From the NCBI GenBank assembly GCA_036278635.1, contig DASUKQ010000165.1, forward strand, positions 1 through 64,000: DNA of 64,000 nt, read 5' to 3'. Position 1 is the stretch's first letter; every line of letters begins with the position of its first letter. The position numbers and the translations under genes were made by a program. Below, piece by piece: positions 34,106 through 41,919 of the stretch. The notes under the pieces were generated by a model. The model did no database searches and was not told the origin of the DNA. It worked only from the letters and a program-made list of their open reading frames with translations. This DNA is from 66-474 sp036278635 (lineage in GTDB: Bacteria; Pseudomonadota; Gammaproteobacteria; Xanthomonadales; Rhodanobacteraceae).

Positions 34106-34840
34106 ATGACCGCAACCCCGGCATTGCTGCAACTCGACCGCGTCAGCCGCCGGCTGGGCGGGCGTGAAGTACTTCGGGACGTGTCGTTCGTCCTGCAGTG
34201 TGGCGAGGTGCTGGGCCTGCTGGGCGTGAACGGCGCCGGGAAGTCGACGACGCTCGCGATCATCGCCGGGGTGCTGGTCCACGATTCCGGCAGTGTGCTG
34301 ATCGACGGACGCAGCGTGGCCGACGACCCCCGCCCGTTCAGCCATCGCATGGGCTGGGTTCCCGAAAGCGTGCCGCTGTGGCCGGAACTGACCGTCACCG
34401 AGGCGCTGGATGCTTCCGGACGGTTGCGCGGGCTTTCGCGCAGCCTGCGCCGGAGTGCGATCGAACGCGAATTGGCACGACTTGGACTGGAAAGCGTCGC
34501 AACACGGCTGTGCGGACAATTGTCCCTGGGTCTGAAGCGTCGCGTGGGCCTGGCCCAGGCACTGCTGCACGATCCCGACCTGCTGGTGCTGGATGAACCG
34601 GGCAACGGCCTCGACCCGGTGCAGACCGCGCAACTGCGCGAGCTGATCGGCAAACTTTCGCCCGGGCGCGGGATCATCCTGTCCAGCCACGAGTTGCCCG
34701 AGGTGGAAGCCATGTGCGGCCGGGTGGTGATCCTGCACGACGGCGTGGTGCGCCACGATGCGAAACTCGACGGCCAGCGCGGACGACTGGACGCGCAATT
34801 TCGGGCGATCGGCTGTCCGCCCGCAAGCGCCGCCGCATGA
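34106..34840 (+). CDS. ABC transporter ATP-binding protein (GldA/NatA-like)
   Basis: The 244-residue ATPase has Walker A LLGVNGAGKSTTLAIIAG, a Gln/Glu-loop region (MGWVPESVPLWPELT), signature LSLGLKRRVGLAQALLHDP, Walker B LLVLDEPGNGLDP and the switch His in ILSSHELPEVE. It starts a tightly overlapping operon: its TGA overlaps the ATG of the permease. The set of ATPase, ABC-2 permease, GldG-like protein and DUF4340-like protein resembles the GldAFG system of gliding bacteria and its non-gliding relatives of unknown cargo. Confidence 0.92.
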   Translation: MTATPALLQLDRVSRRLGGREVLRDVSFVLQCGEVLGLLGVNGAGKSTTLAIIAGVLVHDSGSVLIDGRSVADDPRPFSHRMGWVPESVPLWPELTVTEALDASGRLRGLSRSLRRSAIERELARLGLESVATRLCGQLSLGLKRRVGLAQALLHDPDLLVLDEPGNGLDPVQTAQLRELIGKLSPGRGIILSSHELPEVEAMCGRVVILHDGVVRHDAKLDGQRGRLDAQFRAIGCPPASAAA

Positions 34841-35592
34841 AGGCGTTGGCGATCGCACGCCTCGACCTGCATCGCCTTGCGGTGCGGCCGTTCGCGTGGA
34901 CGCTGGCAGGGATCGCGCTGGCGATGATGGCGTGGCAATTCCTGCTGGGGCTGTCTGCGTTCATGCACGCGCAGCCGACCGTCCCCGGCGCTGTCGGCAC
35001 GCTCGGCTTCACCGACAGCGTGGTCGGGCCGTATCTGCTGAATTACCTGCAACTGTGCCTGGTGATCGTTCCGCTGGTCACGATGCAGGCGCTGGCAGGC
35101 GAACGCGGCGCACAACGCCTCGCGCTGCTCGGCGCGACCGGTGCCTCGGGGGTCCAGATCGTCGTCGGCAAGTTTCTCGCGCGACTGGTGTTCCTGTGGC
35201 TGCTGCTGATCCTCGTCGCCAGCATGCCGCTGGTGCTCAGCGGCGCGACCCAGCTCGACTGGGGCCAGCTCGGCGCGGCCTTGATCGCATCGGCCTTGTG
35301 CGTCGCGGCATTGACCGCGATCGGCATCGCCTGCTCGGCGTTCGCCCGTGAACCCGCCCTGGCCGCGGCTGCCGCGCTGCTGATCGGTGAAGGGCTGTCG
35401 CTGATCGACGCCGGTGTGCGCATGACCGGCGCCGGCACGGGCTGGCTGGGTTACCTCGCGCTGCACACCCACCTTGCGCCAGCGCTGCGCGGGCTGATGC
35501 GCAGCGGGGACATCGTCTATTTCCTGTTGATCACCGCGCTGGCGTTGGCGCTCGCGGTTCGCCGCATCGGCGCGGAACGGGGGTACGGCTGA
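34837..35592 (+). CDS. ABC-2 type permease (GldF-like)
   Basis: The 251-residue integral membrane protein has about six transmembrane helices (for example FAWTLAGIALAMMAWQFLLG, YLLNYLQLCLVIVPLVTM, FLWLLLILVASMPLVL, LIASALCVAALTAIGIAC, ITALALALAVRRIG). The motif PLVTMQALAGERGAQRL fits ABC-2 permeases. The start ATG at 34837 overlaps the stop of the ATPase gene, and its own stop overlaps the next start, so all are translationally coupled. Confidence 0.9.
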   Translation: MKALAIARLDLHRLAVRPFAWTLAGIALAMMAWQFLLGLSAFMHAQPTVPGAVGTLGFTDSVVGPYLLNYLQLCLVIVPLVTMQALAGERGAQRLALLGATGASGVQIVVGKFLARLVFLWLLLILVASMPLVLSGATQLDWGQLGAALIASALCVAALTAIGIACSAFAREPALAAAAALLIGEGLSLIDAGVRMTGAGTGWLGYLALHTHLAPALRGLMRSGDIVYFLLITALALALAVRRIGAERGYG

Positions 35593-36923
35593 TGCGTGCC
35601 GGGTGGCAGGCCTGGACGCACGCACTGCTGGTGGTGGTGATCGCGGTGTGCATTGCCGCATTGTCTGCACGTTTCGGATTCACCGCCGACTGGAGTGCCG
35701 GGGCGCGCGCAACCATCACGTCGCAGAGCCGGGCGTTGCTCGCGCAAGTGAAGGGACCACTCGAGGCGGTGGGCTACGCGCGGCCGGGCACGCTGCGCGC
35801 GAAGACCCGCCTGCTGGTCTCGCGCTACCAGCGCTTCAAGCCCGACCTCGCGCTGAAGTTCGTCGATCCCGACCTCGACCCGATCGCGACCCAGGACGCC
35901 GACATTACGACCGATGGCGAGATCGTGTTGCACTGGCACGGTCGCACCGAGCACGTCACGCAACTCGACGAGCCCGATTTCTCGGACGCGCTGGCACGCC
36001 TTGCGCGTGGCGGCACCCGGTTGGTTGCCTTCGTCACCGGCGACGGCGAACGCGACGCCACCGGCATGCACGCGGCCGACCTCGGTGAGTTCGTGGCGCG
36101 GATGACAAGTCGCGGCGTGCGCGCGCTCCCGCTGAACCTCGCCGAAGCCGCGCAGGTGCCCCGCAACGCCGATCTCGTGGTATTGGCGAGCCCGCAGGCG
36201 GCGTTGCTGCCGGGCTCGGCGAGGAAACTCGAGGACTACGTTGCCGACGGCGGCAATCTCCTGTGGCTGACGGAGCCCGGCGCCGACGACCTCGGCCTGG
36301 CGCCGCTGGCGCAAATGCTGGGGATCAAGCGCCTGCCCGGCACGTTGATCGACACGCAGGGCGCTGCGGCCGGCGGGCGCGACCCACGCATCATCGTCGC
36401 GACCCGGTACCCGGCACAGACGATCACCGATGGTTTCCAGGTGAATACCCTTTTCCCGCGCGCGGCGGTGCTGGCGTCGCTGACCGGCGCCGAATGGAAC
36501 GTGCACCCGATCCTGCAATCGAGCGCGCAAAGCTGGAACCGAACCGCGCCCGTGGACTCCGCGCATCCCGCGTCCGGCCCGGGCGCGGGCGACCTGAAAG
36601 GCCCTCTCGGCTTCGGCTACGCGTTGAGCCGGTTGTCACCCACTCCCGCCAAAACCCGGCAACGCGTCGTCGTGATCGGCGATGGCGACTTTCTTTCAAA
36701 CGCGTACCTCGCCGACGCCGGCAACCTTGCGTTCGGCGAGCGCATCGTCGACTGGCTGCTCGGTGACGATGCATTGGCGAGCGTGCCGCAACCCCTGCCC
36801 GATCGTACGCTCAAACCGACCCGCGCCGAACTCGGCGTGGTTACGTTCGGATACCTGATCGCGCTGCCGATCGTGCTGATCCTGATCGGTCTTGCGATCA
36901 CCTGGCGCCGGCGTCGGCGGTGA
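35592..36923 (+). CDS. GldG-like ABC auxiliary membrane protein
   Basis: The 443-residue protein has an N-terminal transmembrane helix (ALLVVVIAVCIAALSARFG), a large extracytoplasmic domain of the GldG/IFT52-like type (LLAQVKGPLEAVGYARPG, LVVLASPQAALLPGSARKLE, VVVIGDGDFLSNAYL) and a C-terminal membrane anchor (GYLIALPIVLILIGLAITW) followed by RRRRR. It fits ABC-type auxiliary components. Its start and stop both overlap neighbours. Confidence 0.88.
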   Translation: MRAGWQAWTHALLVVVIAVCIAALSARFGFTADWSAGARATITSQSRALLAQVKGPLEAVGYARPGTLRAKTRLLVSRYQRFKPDLALKFVDPDLDPIATQDADITTDGEIVLHWHGRTEHVTQLDEPDFSDALARLARGGTRLVAFVTGDGERDATGMHAADLGEFVARMTSRGVRALPLNLAEAAQVPRNADLVVLASPQAALLPGSARKLEDYVADGGNLLWLTEPGADDLGLAPLAQMLGIKRLPGTLIDTQGAAAGGRDPRIIVATRYPAQTITDGFQVNTLFPRAAVLASLTGAEWNVHPILQSSAQSWNRTAPVDSAHPASGPGAGDLKGPLGFGYALSRLSPTPAKTRQRVVVIGDGDFLSNAYLADAGNLAFGERIVDWLLGDDALASVPQPLPDRTLKPTRAELGVVTFGYLIALPIVLILIGLAITWRRRRR

Positions 36924-37408
36924 CCCGCGCAACCCGCAACCTCGGAATCCTCGCGCTGATCGCCGTGACGCTGGTCGCGACCGTGTTGTGGCAGGGGCGG
37001 CGCGCCTACGTGGCCAATCCGCCGGCGTTGACCGGACTTGCTCCGGACGCGGTGACGCGTGTCGGGCTCGATATTCCGCCGCTCGCGCCACACACTTTCG
37101 AGAAGCGCCATGGCGGCTGGTGGAGTGCGCAGCCTTCGAACGCGCGCGCCGACGACACCCGGGTGCAGCGCCTCGCCGATCTCGCCGCGACGCCGGTCGC
37201 GCGCTGGATCCCGGCCGCGGCGATCACGCCCGCCAAGGTCGGCCTGGCGCATCCATCGGCGACCCTGACCCTCGACGGCACGCGCCTCGAATACGGGGGC
37301 CTCACCGTGCTCGACGACCTGCGTTACGTGAAGGTCGGCGACAAAGTGGCCCTGGTGCCGCGACAATACAGTCCCGAAGTGATGTTGGCCAGGAACGGCA
37401 AAGGATGA
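36920..37408 (+). CDS. DUF4340-like membrane-anchored protein
   Basis: The 162-residue protein begins with GTG at 36920 inside the stop of the GldG-like gene. It has one N-terminal transmembrane helix (LGILALIAVTLVATVLWQG) and a soluble outside domain with WWSAQPSNARADDTRVQRLADLAATP, LAHPSATLTLDG and LDDLRYVKVGDKVALVP, typical of the short DUF4340 members that close GldAFG-like operons. Its length is shorter than many DUF4340 proteins. Its role is unknown. Confidence 0.82.
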   Translation: MTRATRNLGILALIAVTLVATVLWQGRRAYVANPPALTGLAPDAVTRVGLDIPPLAPHTFEKRHGGWWSAQPSNARADDTRVQRLADLAATPVARWIPAAAITPAKVGLAHPSATLTLDGTRLEYGGLTVLDDLRYVKVGDKVALVPRQYSPEVMLARNGKG

Positions 37409-37528
37409 AGTCGCAGGCCTGCGGCCCGCCATGAAGCGCGAAACCGGTTCGGCTTCCGGTCCGCACGATGCCCGCTTTACTCTTTGCAGCGCCGCATTGC
37501 GTCGCGACCTTGCCGTTAACTCATTCTC

Positions 37529-38341
37529 ATGCCCGAACTCCCGGAAGTCGAAACCACCCGGCGCGGCATCGCACCGTTCGTGACCGGACGCGTGGTCGAA
37601 CGCGTGCTGCTGCGCCGGCGCGACCTGCGCTGGCCGATTCCGCGCGCCGTCGCTGCGAAGTTGCCGGGCCAGCGCATCGAGGCGGTGGAACGCCGCGCCA
37701 AGTATCTGCTGCTGCACACGCAGGCCGGCAGCGCATTGCTCCACCTCGGGATGTCGGGCTCGCTGCGGCTCACCGATCCCGCACTGCCGCCGCGCAAACA
37801 CGACCATTACGATCTGGTGTTCGACTCGGGCAAGGCACTGCGTTTCAACGATCCGCGCCGCTTCGGCTGCCTGCTGTGGCAGAAGCCCGGCGAAATCCAT
37901 CCCTTGCTGCGCGGACTGGGTCCGGAGCCGCTGGCCGACGCGTTCGACGGCGACTGGTTGTGGGCGCGTTCACGAGGGCGCAGCGCAGCGGTGAAGACTT
38001 TCCTGATGGACCAGGCCACCGTGGTCGGCGTCGGCAACATCTACGCCAGCGAAGCGTTGTTCGCTGCGCGCGTGCATCCCAGGCGCGCCGCGGGTGCGGT
38101 ATCGCGCGCGCGTTACGCACGCATCGCGGGCGAAATCCGGCGGGTCTTCGAGTACGCCATCACCCGGGGCGGCACGTCGCTGCGCGATTACCTCGCACCC
38201 GACGGCGCGCCCGGCTACTTCGAACGGGAACTCGTCGTGTATGGCCGCGCGGGCGAACCGTGCAAGGTGTGCGACACGCCGATCCGCGCGGCGGTGATCG
38301 GCCAACGGATGAGCTATTGGTGCCCGCACTGCCAGCATTGA
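37529..38341 (+). CDS. mutM: Formamidopyrimidine-DNA glycosylase
   Basis: The 270-residue base-excision glycosylase/AP lyase removes 8-oxoguanine. PELPEVETTRRGI gives the catalytic Pro1-Glu2 after Met removal; ERRAKYLLL supplies the conserved Lys, and VVGVGNIYASEALF the helix-two-turn-helix. The C-terminal zinc finger is complete: CKVCDTP and YWCPHCQ. A 22-mer repeat shared with 53246-53267 begins at the last base of its stop codon. Confidence 0.96.
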   Translation: MPELPEVETTRRGIAPFVTGRVVERVLLRRRDLRWPIPRAVAAKLPGQRIEAVERRAKYLLLHTQAGSALLHLGMSGSLRLTDPALPPRKHDHYDLVFDSGKALRFNDPRRFGCLLWQKPGEIHPLLRGLGPEPLADAFDGDWLWARSRGRSAAVKTFLMDQATVVGVGNIYASEALFAARVHPRRAAGAVSRARYARIAGEIRRVFEYAITRGGTSLRDYLAPDGAPGYFERELVVYGRAGEPCKVCDTPIRAAVIGQRMSYWCPHCQH

Positions 38342-38648
38342 TGTGCGATCGTCCGTGATCGCGTCGTTACCGAACGATGGTGCGCACACTGGCATCACCG
38401 CATTTCAGACACCAGAACGGCCATCAGAGCCGCCGTCCATGGCCAAGAGCTCCCTGGCCTGACTTCTCACAACAGCCGCTCCGCTCGGAGATCCTGATGT
38501 CCGATAGAGCAGCAACGGCGCACAACCAATGACGATCGCACGCTCTTCCGAAAAGTCAGGCCATGGATGGCCGTTGTGGTGCTGCAAGCTTTCCAGTCCA
38601 GTCCACTCGAAACAGCTTCCCGGAAACCGCAGTCAGGGATGAGCGCAC
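38342..38648. repeat. Gene-free 307 bp: cluster of family-B repeats
   Basis: Begins with TGTGCGATCGTCCGTGATCG (also exact at 53247-53266), then a family-B unit at 38411-38477 (GGCCATCAGAGCCGCCGTCC, ATGGCCAAGAGCTCC, TGACTTCTCACAACAGCCGC) and an inverted, shorter unit at about 38545-38580 (AAAAGTCAGGCCATGGATGG). The two can pair over GGCCATCCATGGCC-type arms. No ORF of quality is present. It separates convergent mutM and glnB. Confidence 0.75.
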
Positions 38649-38987
38649 TCATAGCGCGTCGGCGTCGAGTTCACCCGTGCGGATGCGGATTACCTGATCC
38701 AGCGTCGAGATGAATATCTTGCCGTCTCCGATCTTGCCGGTGCGCGCGGCGTGGGTGATGGCCTCGACCGCGCGTTCGACCAGATTGTCCGGCAGCGCAA
38801 TCTCCAGCTTCACCTTGGGCAGGAAATCAACCACATACTCGGCGCCCCGGTACAGCTCGGTATGGCCCTTCTGGCGACCGAAGCCCTTGACTTCGGTGAC
38901 CGTGATGCCGTTGACGCCCACTTCCGACAGCGCCTCGCGCACGTCGTCGAGCTTGAACGGCTTGATGATCGCAGTAATCAGCTTCAT
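38649..38987 (-). CDS. glnB: Nitrogen regulatory protein P-II
   Basis: The 112-residue trimeric signal protein reports nitrogen and energy state by binding 2-oxoglutarate and ATP/ADP. MKLITAIIKPFKLDDVREAL is the signature start; the T-loop has the uridylylation Tyr at 51 in GHTELYRGAEY; the B-loop TGKIGDGKIF is intact. No amtB or glnK neighbour is present, so glnB versus glnK cannot be separated by sequence alone. GlnE, a downstream target enzyme of P-II control, is encoded at the end of this window. Confidence 0.95.
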   Translation of the reverse strand: MKLITAIIKPFKLDDVREALSEVGVNGITVTEVKGFGRQKGHTELYRGAEYVVDFLPKVKLEIALPDNLVERAVEAITHAARTGKIGDGKIFISTLDQVIRIRTGELDADAL

Positions 38988-39245
38988 GGCCTTGATCTTA
39001 CCGGAGAGAACGGAGCTGCAAAATCACCCCATCCGAAGCGGCTGTTGTGAGAAGTCAGGCCATGGATGGCCGTTCCGGACTTTCAAGCTGCCAAGCGCCG
39101 TCGTCTGCGCCATGGTTGAACGAAGCTGCGGTCATGGATGACCGCATAACTTTTTTGTAGGAAAATCCCTACACCACAACAAGGCATCCGCCGATGGTCG
39201 CGCCAATCCCGGCGGCGTAACCTGCGGATGCATCGAGGCAACGAC
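38988..39245. other. Divergent glnB/ubiK intergenic region with family-B repeats
   Basis: The 258-bp region includes a family-B unit at about 39036-39080 (AAGCGGCTGTTGTGAGAAGT, then CAGGCCATGGATGGCCGTTC), a partial GGTCATGGATGACC unit near 39131, and a strong dyad at 39156-39173. On the minus strand TAAGAT (38995-39000 reversed) is a possible glnB -10 but lies very near the start. No ORF is supported. Confidence 0.5.
39156..39173. promoter_or_regulatory. Dyad TGTAGG-N6-CCTACA upstream of ubiK
   Basis: A perfect 6-bp inverted repeat with an AT-rich AAAATC centre, following a run of six T. It lies 73 bases before the ubiK ATG in a GC-rich genome, so an operator role is plausible. The binding protein is unknown. 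Confidence 0.5.
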
Positions 39246-39494
39246 ATGATTGACGTGCACTCCATAGACCAACTCGCGCACCGGCTGGCTACCCTGGTTC
39301 CTCCGGGACTGGCGCAGGCGCGGGACGACATGGAAGCCAATTTTCGGGATGTGCTGGCGCATGGATTGCGCCGCCTCGATCTTGTCACCCGCGAGGAATT
39401 CGACGCCCAGCGCGCCGTCCTCGACCGGGCCCGCGAACAGGTTGCGCAATTGGAAGCGCGCGTGGTCGAACTGGAAGCTGCGCGCAAGGCATAG
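39246..39494 (+). CDS. ubiK: Ubiquinone biosynthesis accessory factor UbiK
   Basis: The 82-residue protein (formerly YqiC/BMFP) helps UbiJ in aerobic ubiquinone synthesis. IDQLAHRLATLVPPGLAQARDDMEANFRDVL and the later DLVTREEFDAQ are diagnostic in pieces, and the C-terminal half is a coiled coil (LDRAREQVAQLEARVVELEA). ATG at 39246 follows GAGGCAACGAC. It sits between glnB and comM, a neighbourhood also seen in pseudomonads. Confidence 0.92.
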   Translation: MIDVHSIDQLAHRLATLVPPGLAQARDDMEANFRDVLAHGLRRLDLVTREEFDAQRAVLDRAREQVAQLEARVVELEAARKA

Positions 39495-39723
39495 GGACCG
39501 CCCATCTCGCCAGGGGTGACGACGACGCTGGCCTCCTGGCCGGCGTTTTCGTCCGTGGATTCAGGGGGGAGAGCGGGTTGGAAACCATCGCGCGCGAAGG
39601 TCCCATTCGCGACCGCTGTTGCGGGAAGTCGGGCCAGGGACGGTCGTTCTGGCCTCTTCGCCCCGCCGGCGGCCCCCTTCGCCACACGTTCCCACGCGCA
39701 GCAATCATGGACGATCGCACGAC
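39495..39723. other. ubiK-comM intergenic region
   Basis: 229 bp without a supported gene. A diverged family-B unit (TTGCGGGAAGTCGGGCCAGG, near 39618-39640) and an ATCATGGACGATCGCACGAC element just before comM are present. No clear promoter is seen. Confidence 0.4.
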
Positions 39724-41232
39724 ATGAGCCTCGCCGTCGCACTGACCCGCGCTTCCGAAGGCGTGGTCGCGCCGCTGGTGACGGTGGAAGTGCATCTGTC
39801 CGGCGGCCTGCCCGGCACTTCGATCGTCGGCCTGCCGGAAGCCGCCGTGCGCGAGGCGCGCGATCGCGTACGGGTCGCAATCCAGAATACGCGATTCGAG
39901 TATCCCAACCGGCGCGTCACGGTGAACCTCGCGCCGGCCGAACTGCCCAAGGATGGCGGGCGCTTCGACCTCGCGATCGCGCTCGGCATCCTCGCGGCCG
40001 GCGGGCAGGTGCCGCGCGAGGCATTGAAGGGTTGCGAGTTCCTCGGCGAGCTGGCGCTGTCCGGCGAACTGCGCCCGGTACCGGGTGTGTTGCCCGCCCT
40101 GTTGCGCGCGCGCCACGGCAAACGTTGCGTGATCGTTCCCGCCGGGAATGCGCACGAAGCCTCGCTGCTCGCCGACGTGGACGTGCGGGTCGCCCGCACG
40201 CTGGCCGATGTCTGCGCGCACCTGCGTGGCGTCGACGCCCTGCCTGCACCCACCACCGACAAGCCCGACAGCGCTGTCGCCTATCCCGATCTCGCCGACG
40301 TGCGCGGGCAACGCCAGGCGCGACGCGCGCTCGAAATCGCCGCCGTGGGAGGGCATCACCTCTTGATGGTGGGCCCGCCCGGCACCGGCAAGTCGATGCT
40401 GGCGGCGCGTCTGCCGGGCATCCTGCCACCCATGACCGAAGCCGAAGCCATCGAGGCGTGCGCGGTGCGGTCGGTCGCGGGCGTGCCGGTCGACGCCATC
40501 GGCTGGCGGCAACGGCCTTATCGCGCGCCGCACCACACCGCCTCGGGTGTCGCACTGGTTGGCGGCGGCTCGCACCCGCGCCCCGGCGAGATCTCGCTCG
40601 CCCACAACGGCGTGCTGTTCCTCGACGAGCTGCCCGAATTCGACCGACGCGTACTCGAGGTGCTGCGCGAACCGCTGGAATCGGGCCGCATCGTGATTTC
40701 GCGCGCGGCGCACCAGGCCGAATTCCCCGCGCGCTTTCAACTGGTAGCGGCGATGAACCCCTGCCCCTGCGGCTACGCCGGCGACCCCGATGGCCGCTGC
40801 CGTTGCACGCCGGATCAGATCGCGCGTTATCGCGGGCGGATTTCCGGACCCCTGCTGGACCGGATCGACATCATGGTCGACGTGCCGCGCATGTCGCTGG
40901 TCGAACTGGACGTCGCGCGAAATCCACACGATGAGGATTCCGCGGCGGTGCACGCTCGCGTCACCGTCGCGCACGAGCGTGCCCTGCAGCGGGCCGGCAA
41001 ACCCAATGCGGCGCTGGGCACCCGCGAACTCGAGCGCGATTGCGCACTGGGTGACGCCGAGCGCGTGCTGCTGCAACGCGCGATGGACAAACTGGGCATG
41101 TCCGCGCGTGCCTGGCACCGCGTGCTGCGTGTGGCACGCACCATCGCCGATCTCGCCGGCGACGAGCACATCGCACGCGAACACCTCGCTGAAGCGGTGC
41201 AGTACCGCCGCTGCACTCGCGACACGGCCTAG
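39724..41232 (+). CDS. comM: YifB/ComM family AAA+ Mg-chelatase-like ATPase
   Basis: The 502-residue hexameric helicase drives branch migration during natural transformation. The N-terminal Lon-like domain starts with LAVALTRASEGVVAPLVTVE and GLPGTSIVGLPEAAVREARD; Walker A is GPPGTGKSMLAARLPG (near 216-225), then PYRAPHHTASGVALVGGG, Walker B VLFLDELPEF, and the C-terminal zinc-ribbon-like NPCPCGYAGDPDGRCRC. MSLAVAL at 39724 is the family start. Presence of intact comM suggests transformability, though other com genes are not in view. Confidence 0.95.
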   Translation: MSLAVALTRASEGVVAPLVTVEVHLSGGLPGTSIVGLPEAAVREARDRVRVAIQNTRFEYPNRRVTVNLAPAELPKDGGRFDLAIALGILAAGGQVPREALKGCEFLGELALSGELRPVPGVLPALLRARHGKRCVIVPAGNAHEASLLADVDVRVARTLADVCAHLRGVDALPAPTTDKPDSAVAYPDLADVRGQRQARRALEIAAVGGHHLLMVGPPGTGKSMLAARLPGILPPMTEAEAIEACAVRSVAGVPVDAIGWRQRPYRAPHHTASGVALVGGGSHPRPGEISLAHNGVLFLDELPEFDRRVLEVLREPLESGRIVISRAAHQAEFPARFQLVAAMNPCPCGYAGDPDGRCRCTPDQIARYRGRISGPLLDRIDIMVDVPRMSLVELDVARNPHDEDSAAVHARVTVAHERALQRAGKPNAALGTRELERDCALGDAERVLLQRAMDKLGMSARAWHRVLRVARTIADLAGDEHIAREHLAEAVQYRRCTRDTA

Positions 41233-41237
41233 AGTCG

Positions 41238-41387
41238 CTGGGTCCCGGCTTGCGCCGGGATGACGGCAATTTGACCGCTCGTACGTGATGACACGATTTT
41301 ACGAATCGTGCAGGGATGAAAGAGCTTCGCGAGCTTGCCGCGGAACGACATAAACACTTCGTCATCCCGGCGCAAGCCGGGACCCAG
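41238..41387. repeat. Perfect 28-bp inverted repeat, family E (GTCATCCCGGCGCAAGCCGG)
   Basis: Arms at 41238-41265 and 41360-41387 are exact reverse complements; each arm also holds an internal CCCGGCGCAAGCCGGG hairpin. The 94-bp centre has no gene. The element lies between comM and the GIY-YIG gene. Related, more diverged copies occur at 31086, 31204, 41745-41775, 41840-41880 and 48749-48778. Confidence 0.9.
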
Positions 41388-41411
41388 TGTCTTCATTCGG
41401 GAATCGTTCCC

Positions 41412-41699
41412 ATGCAACCCTGCGCCTACATGCTCGCCAGTCGCCGCAACGGCACGCTGTACGTCGGAGTAACGTCCGATCTGCTCAAACGCGTGCACGA
41501 GCACAAGAGCGGCGCCATCAGCGGATTCACGCGCCGCTACCACGTCCATCAACTGGTCTGGTTTGAAGAACACGCGACCATGGAATCCGCAATTGCACGC
41601 GAGAAGGCCATCAAGGAATGGAAACGCAAGTGGAAGCTCGAATTGATCGAAAAGCAAAACCCGTACTGGCACGATCTGTACGGCGCGCTGTTTGATTGA
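41412..41699 (+). CDS. GIY-YIG domain protein
   Basis: The 95-residue single-domain GIY-YIG protein has the paired motif as CAYMLASRRNGTLYVGVTSD, then the Arg in LLKRVHEHKSG and the Glu-bearing FEEHATMESAIAREKAIKEW. This small YhbQ/UPF0213-like type is very common and usually of unknown function; nuclease activity is inferred only from the fold. The start MQPCAYMLASRR at 41412 is favoured. It is enclosed by GTCATCCCGG-type repeats on both sides. Confidence 0.9.
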   Translation: MQPCAYMLASRRNGTLYVGVTSDLLKRVHEHKSGAISGFTRRYHVHQLVWFEEHATMESAIAREKAIKEWKRKWKLELIEKQNPYWHDLYGALFD

Positions 41700-41919
41700 G
41701 GCCTCGCTCAATCTTCCAGACGCAGAGGGGGAAGTCACTGGCTTCCGGATCGCGACTGCGTCGCGTCCGGAATGACGACAATTCGGCAATTGACGCAAAC
41801 CTTGCGGTCCGACTTTGTGCGCGGGCAATAAGGCACTCGTCACTCCGGGCGTCGCAAAGCGACGATCCGGAACCCAGCAGCCCTGGATTTGGAAAGAACC
41901 GGGGCAATGCAGAAAGAGG
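41700..41919. repeat. Gene-free stretch with diverged family-E repeats
   Basis: Two diverged elements, TTCCGGATCGCGACTGCGTC plus GCGTCCGGAATGACGAC (41742-41778) and CGTCACTCCGGGCGTCGCAAAG plus CGACGATCCGGAACCCAG (41839-41878), lie in opposite orientation. No ORF is supported; the stretch separates the convergent GIY-YIG and dehydrogenase genes. Confidence 0.65.

Noticed and set aside
39005..39032. Sigma-54-like GG...TTGCA promoter for glnB
   Set aside because: The spacing between the GG and GC elements is one base too short, so it does not satisfy the -24/-12 rule.
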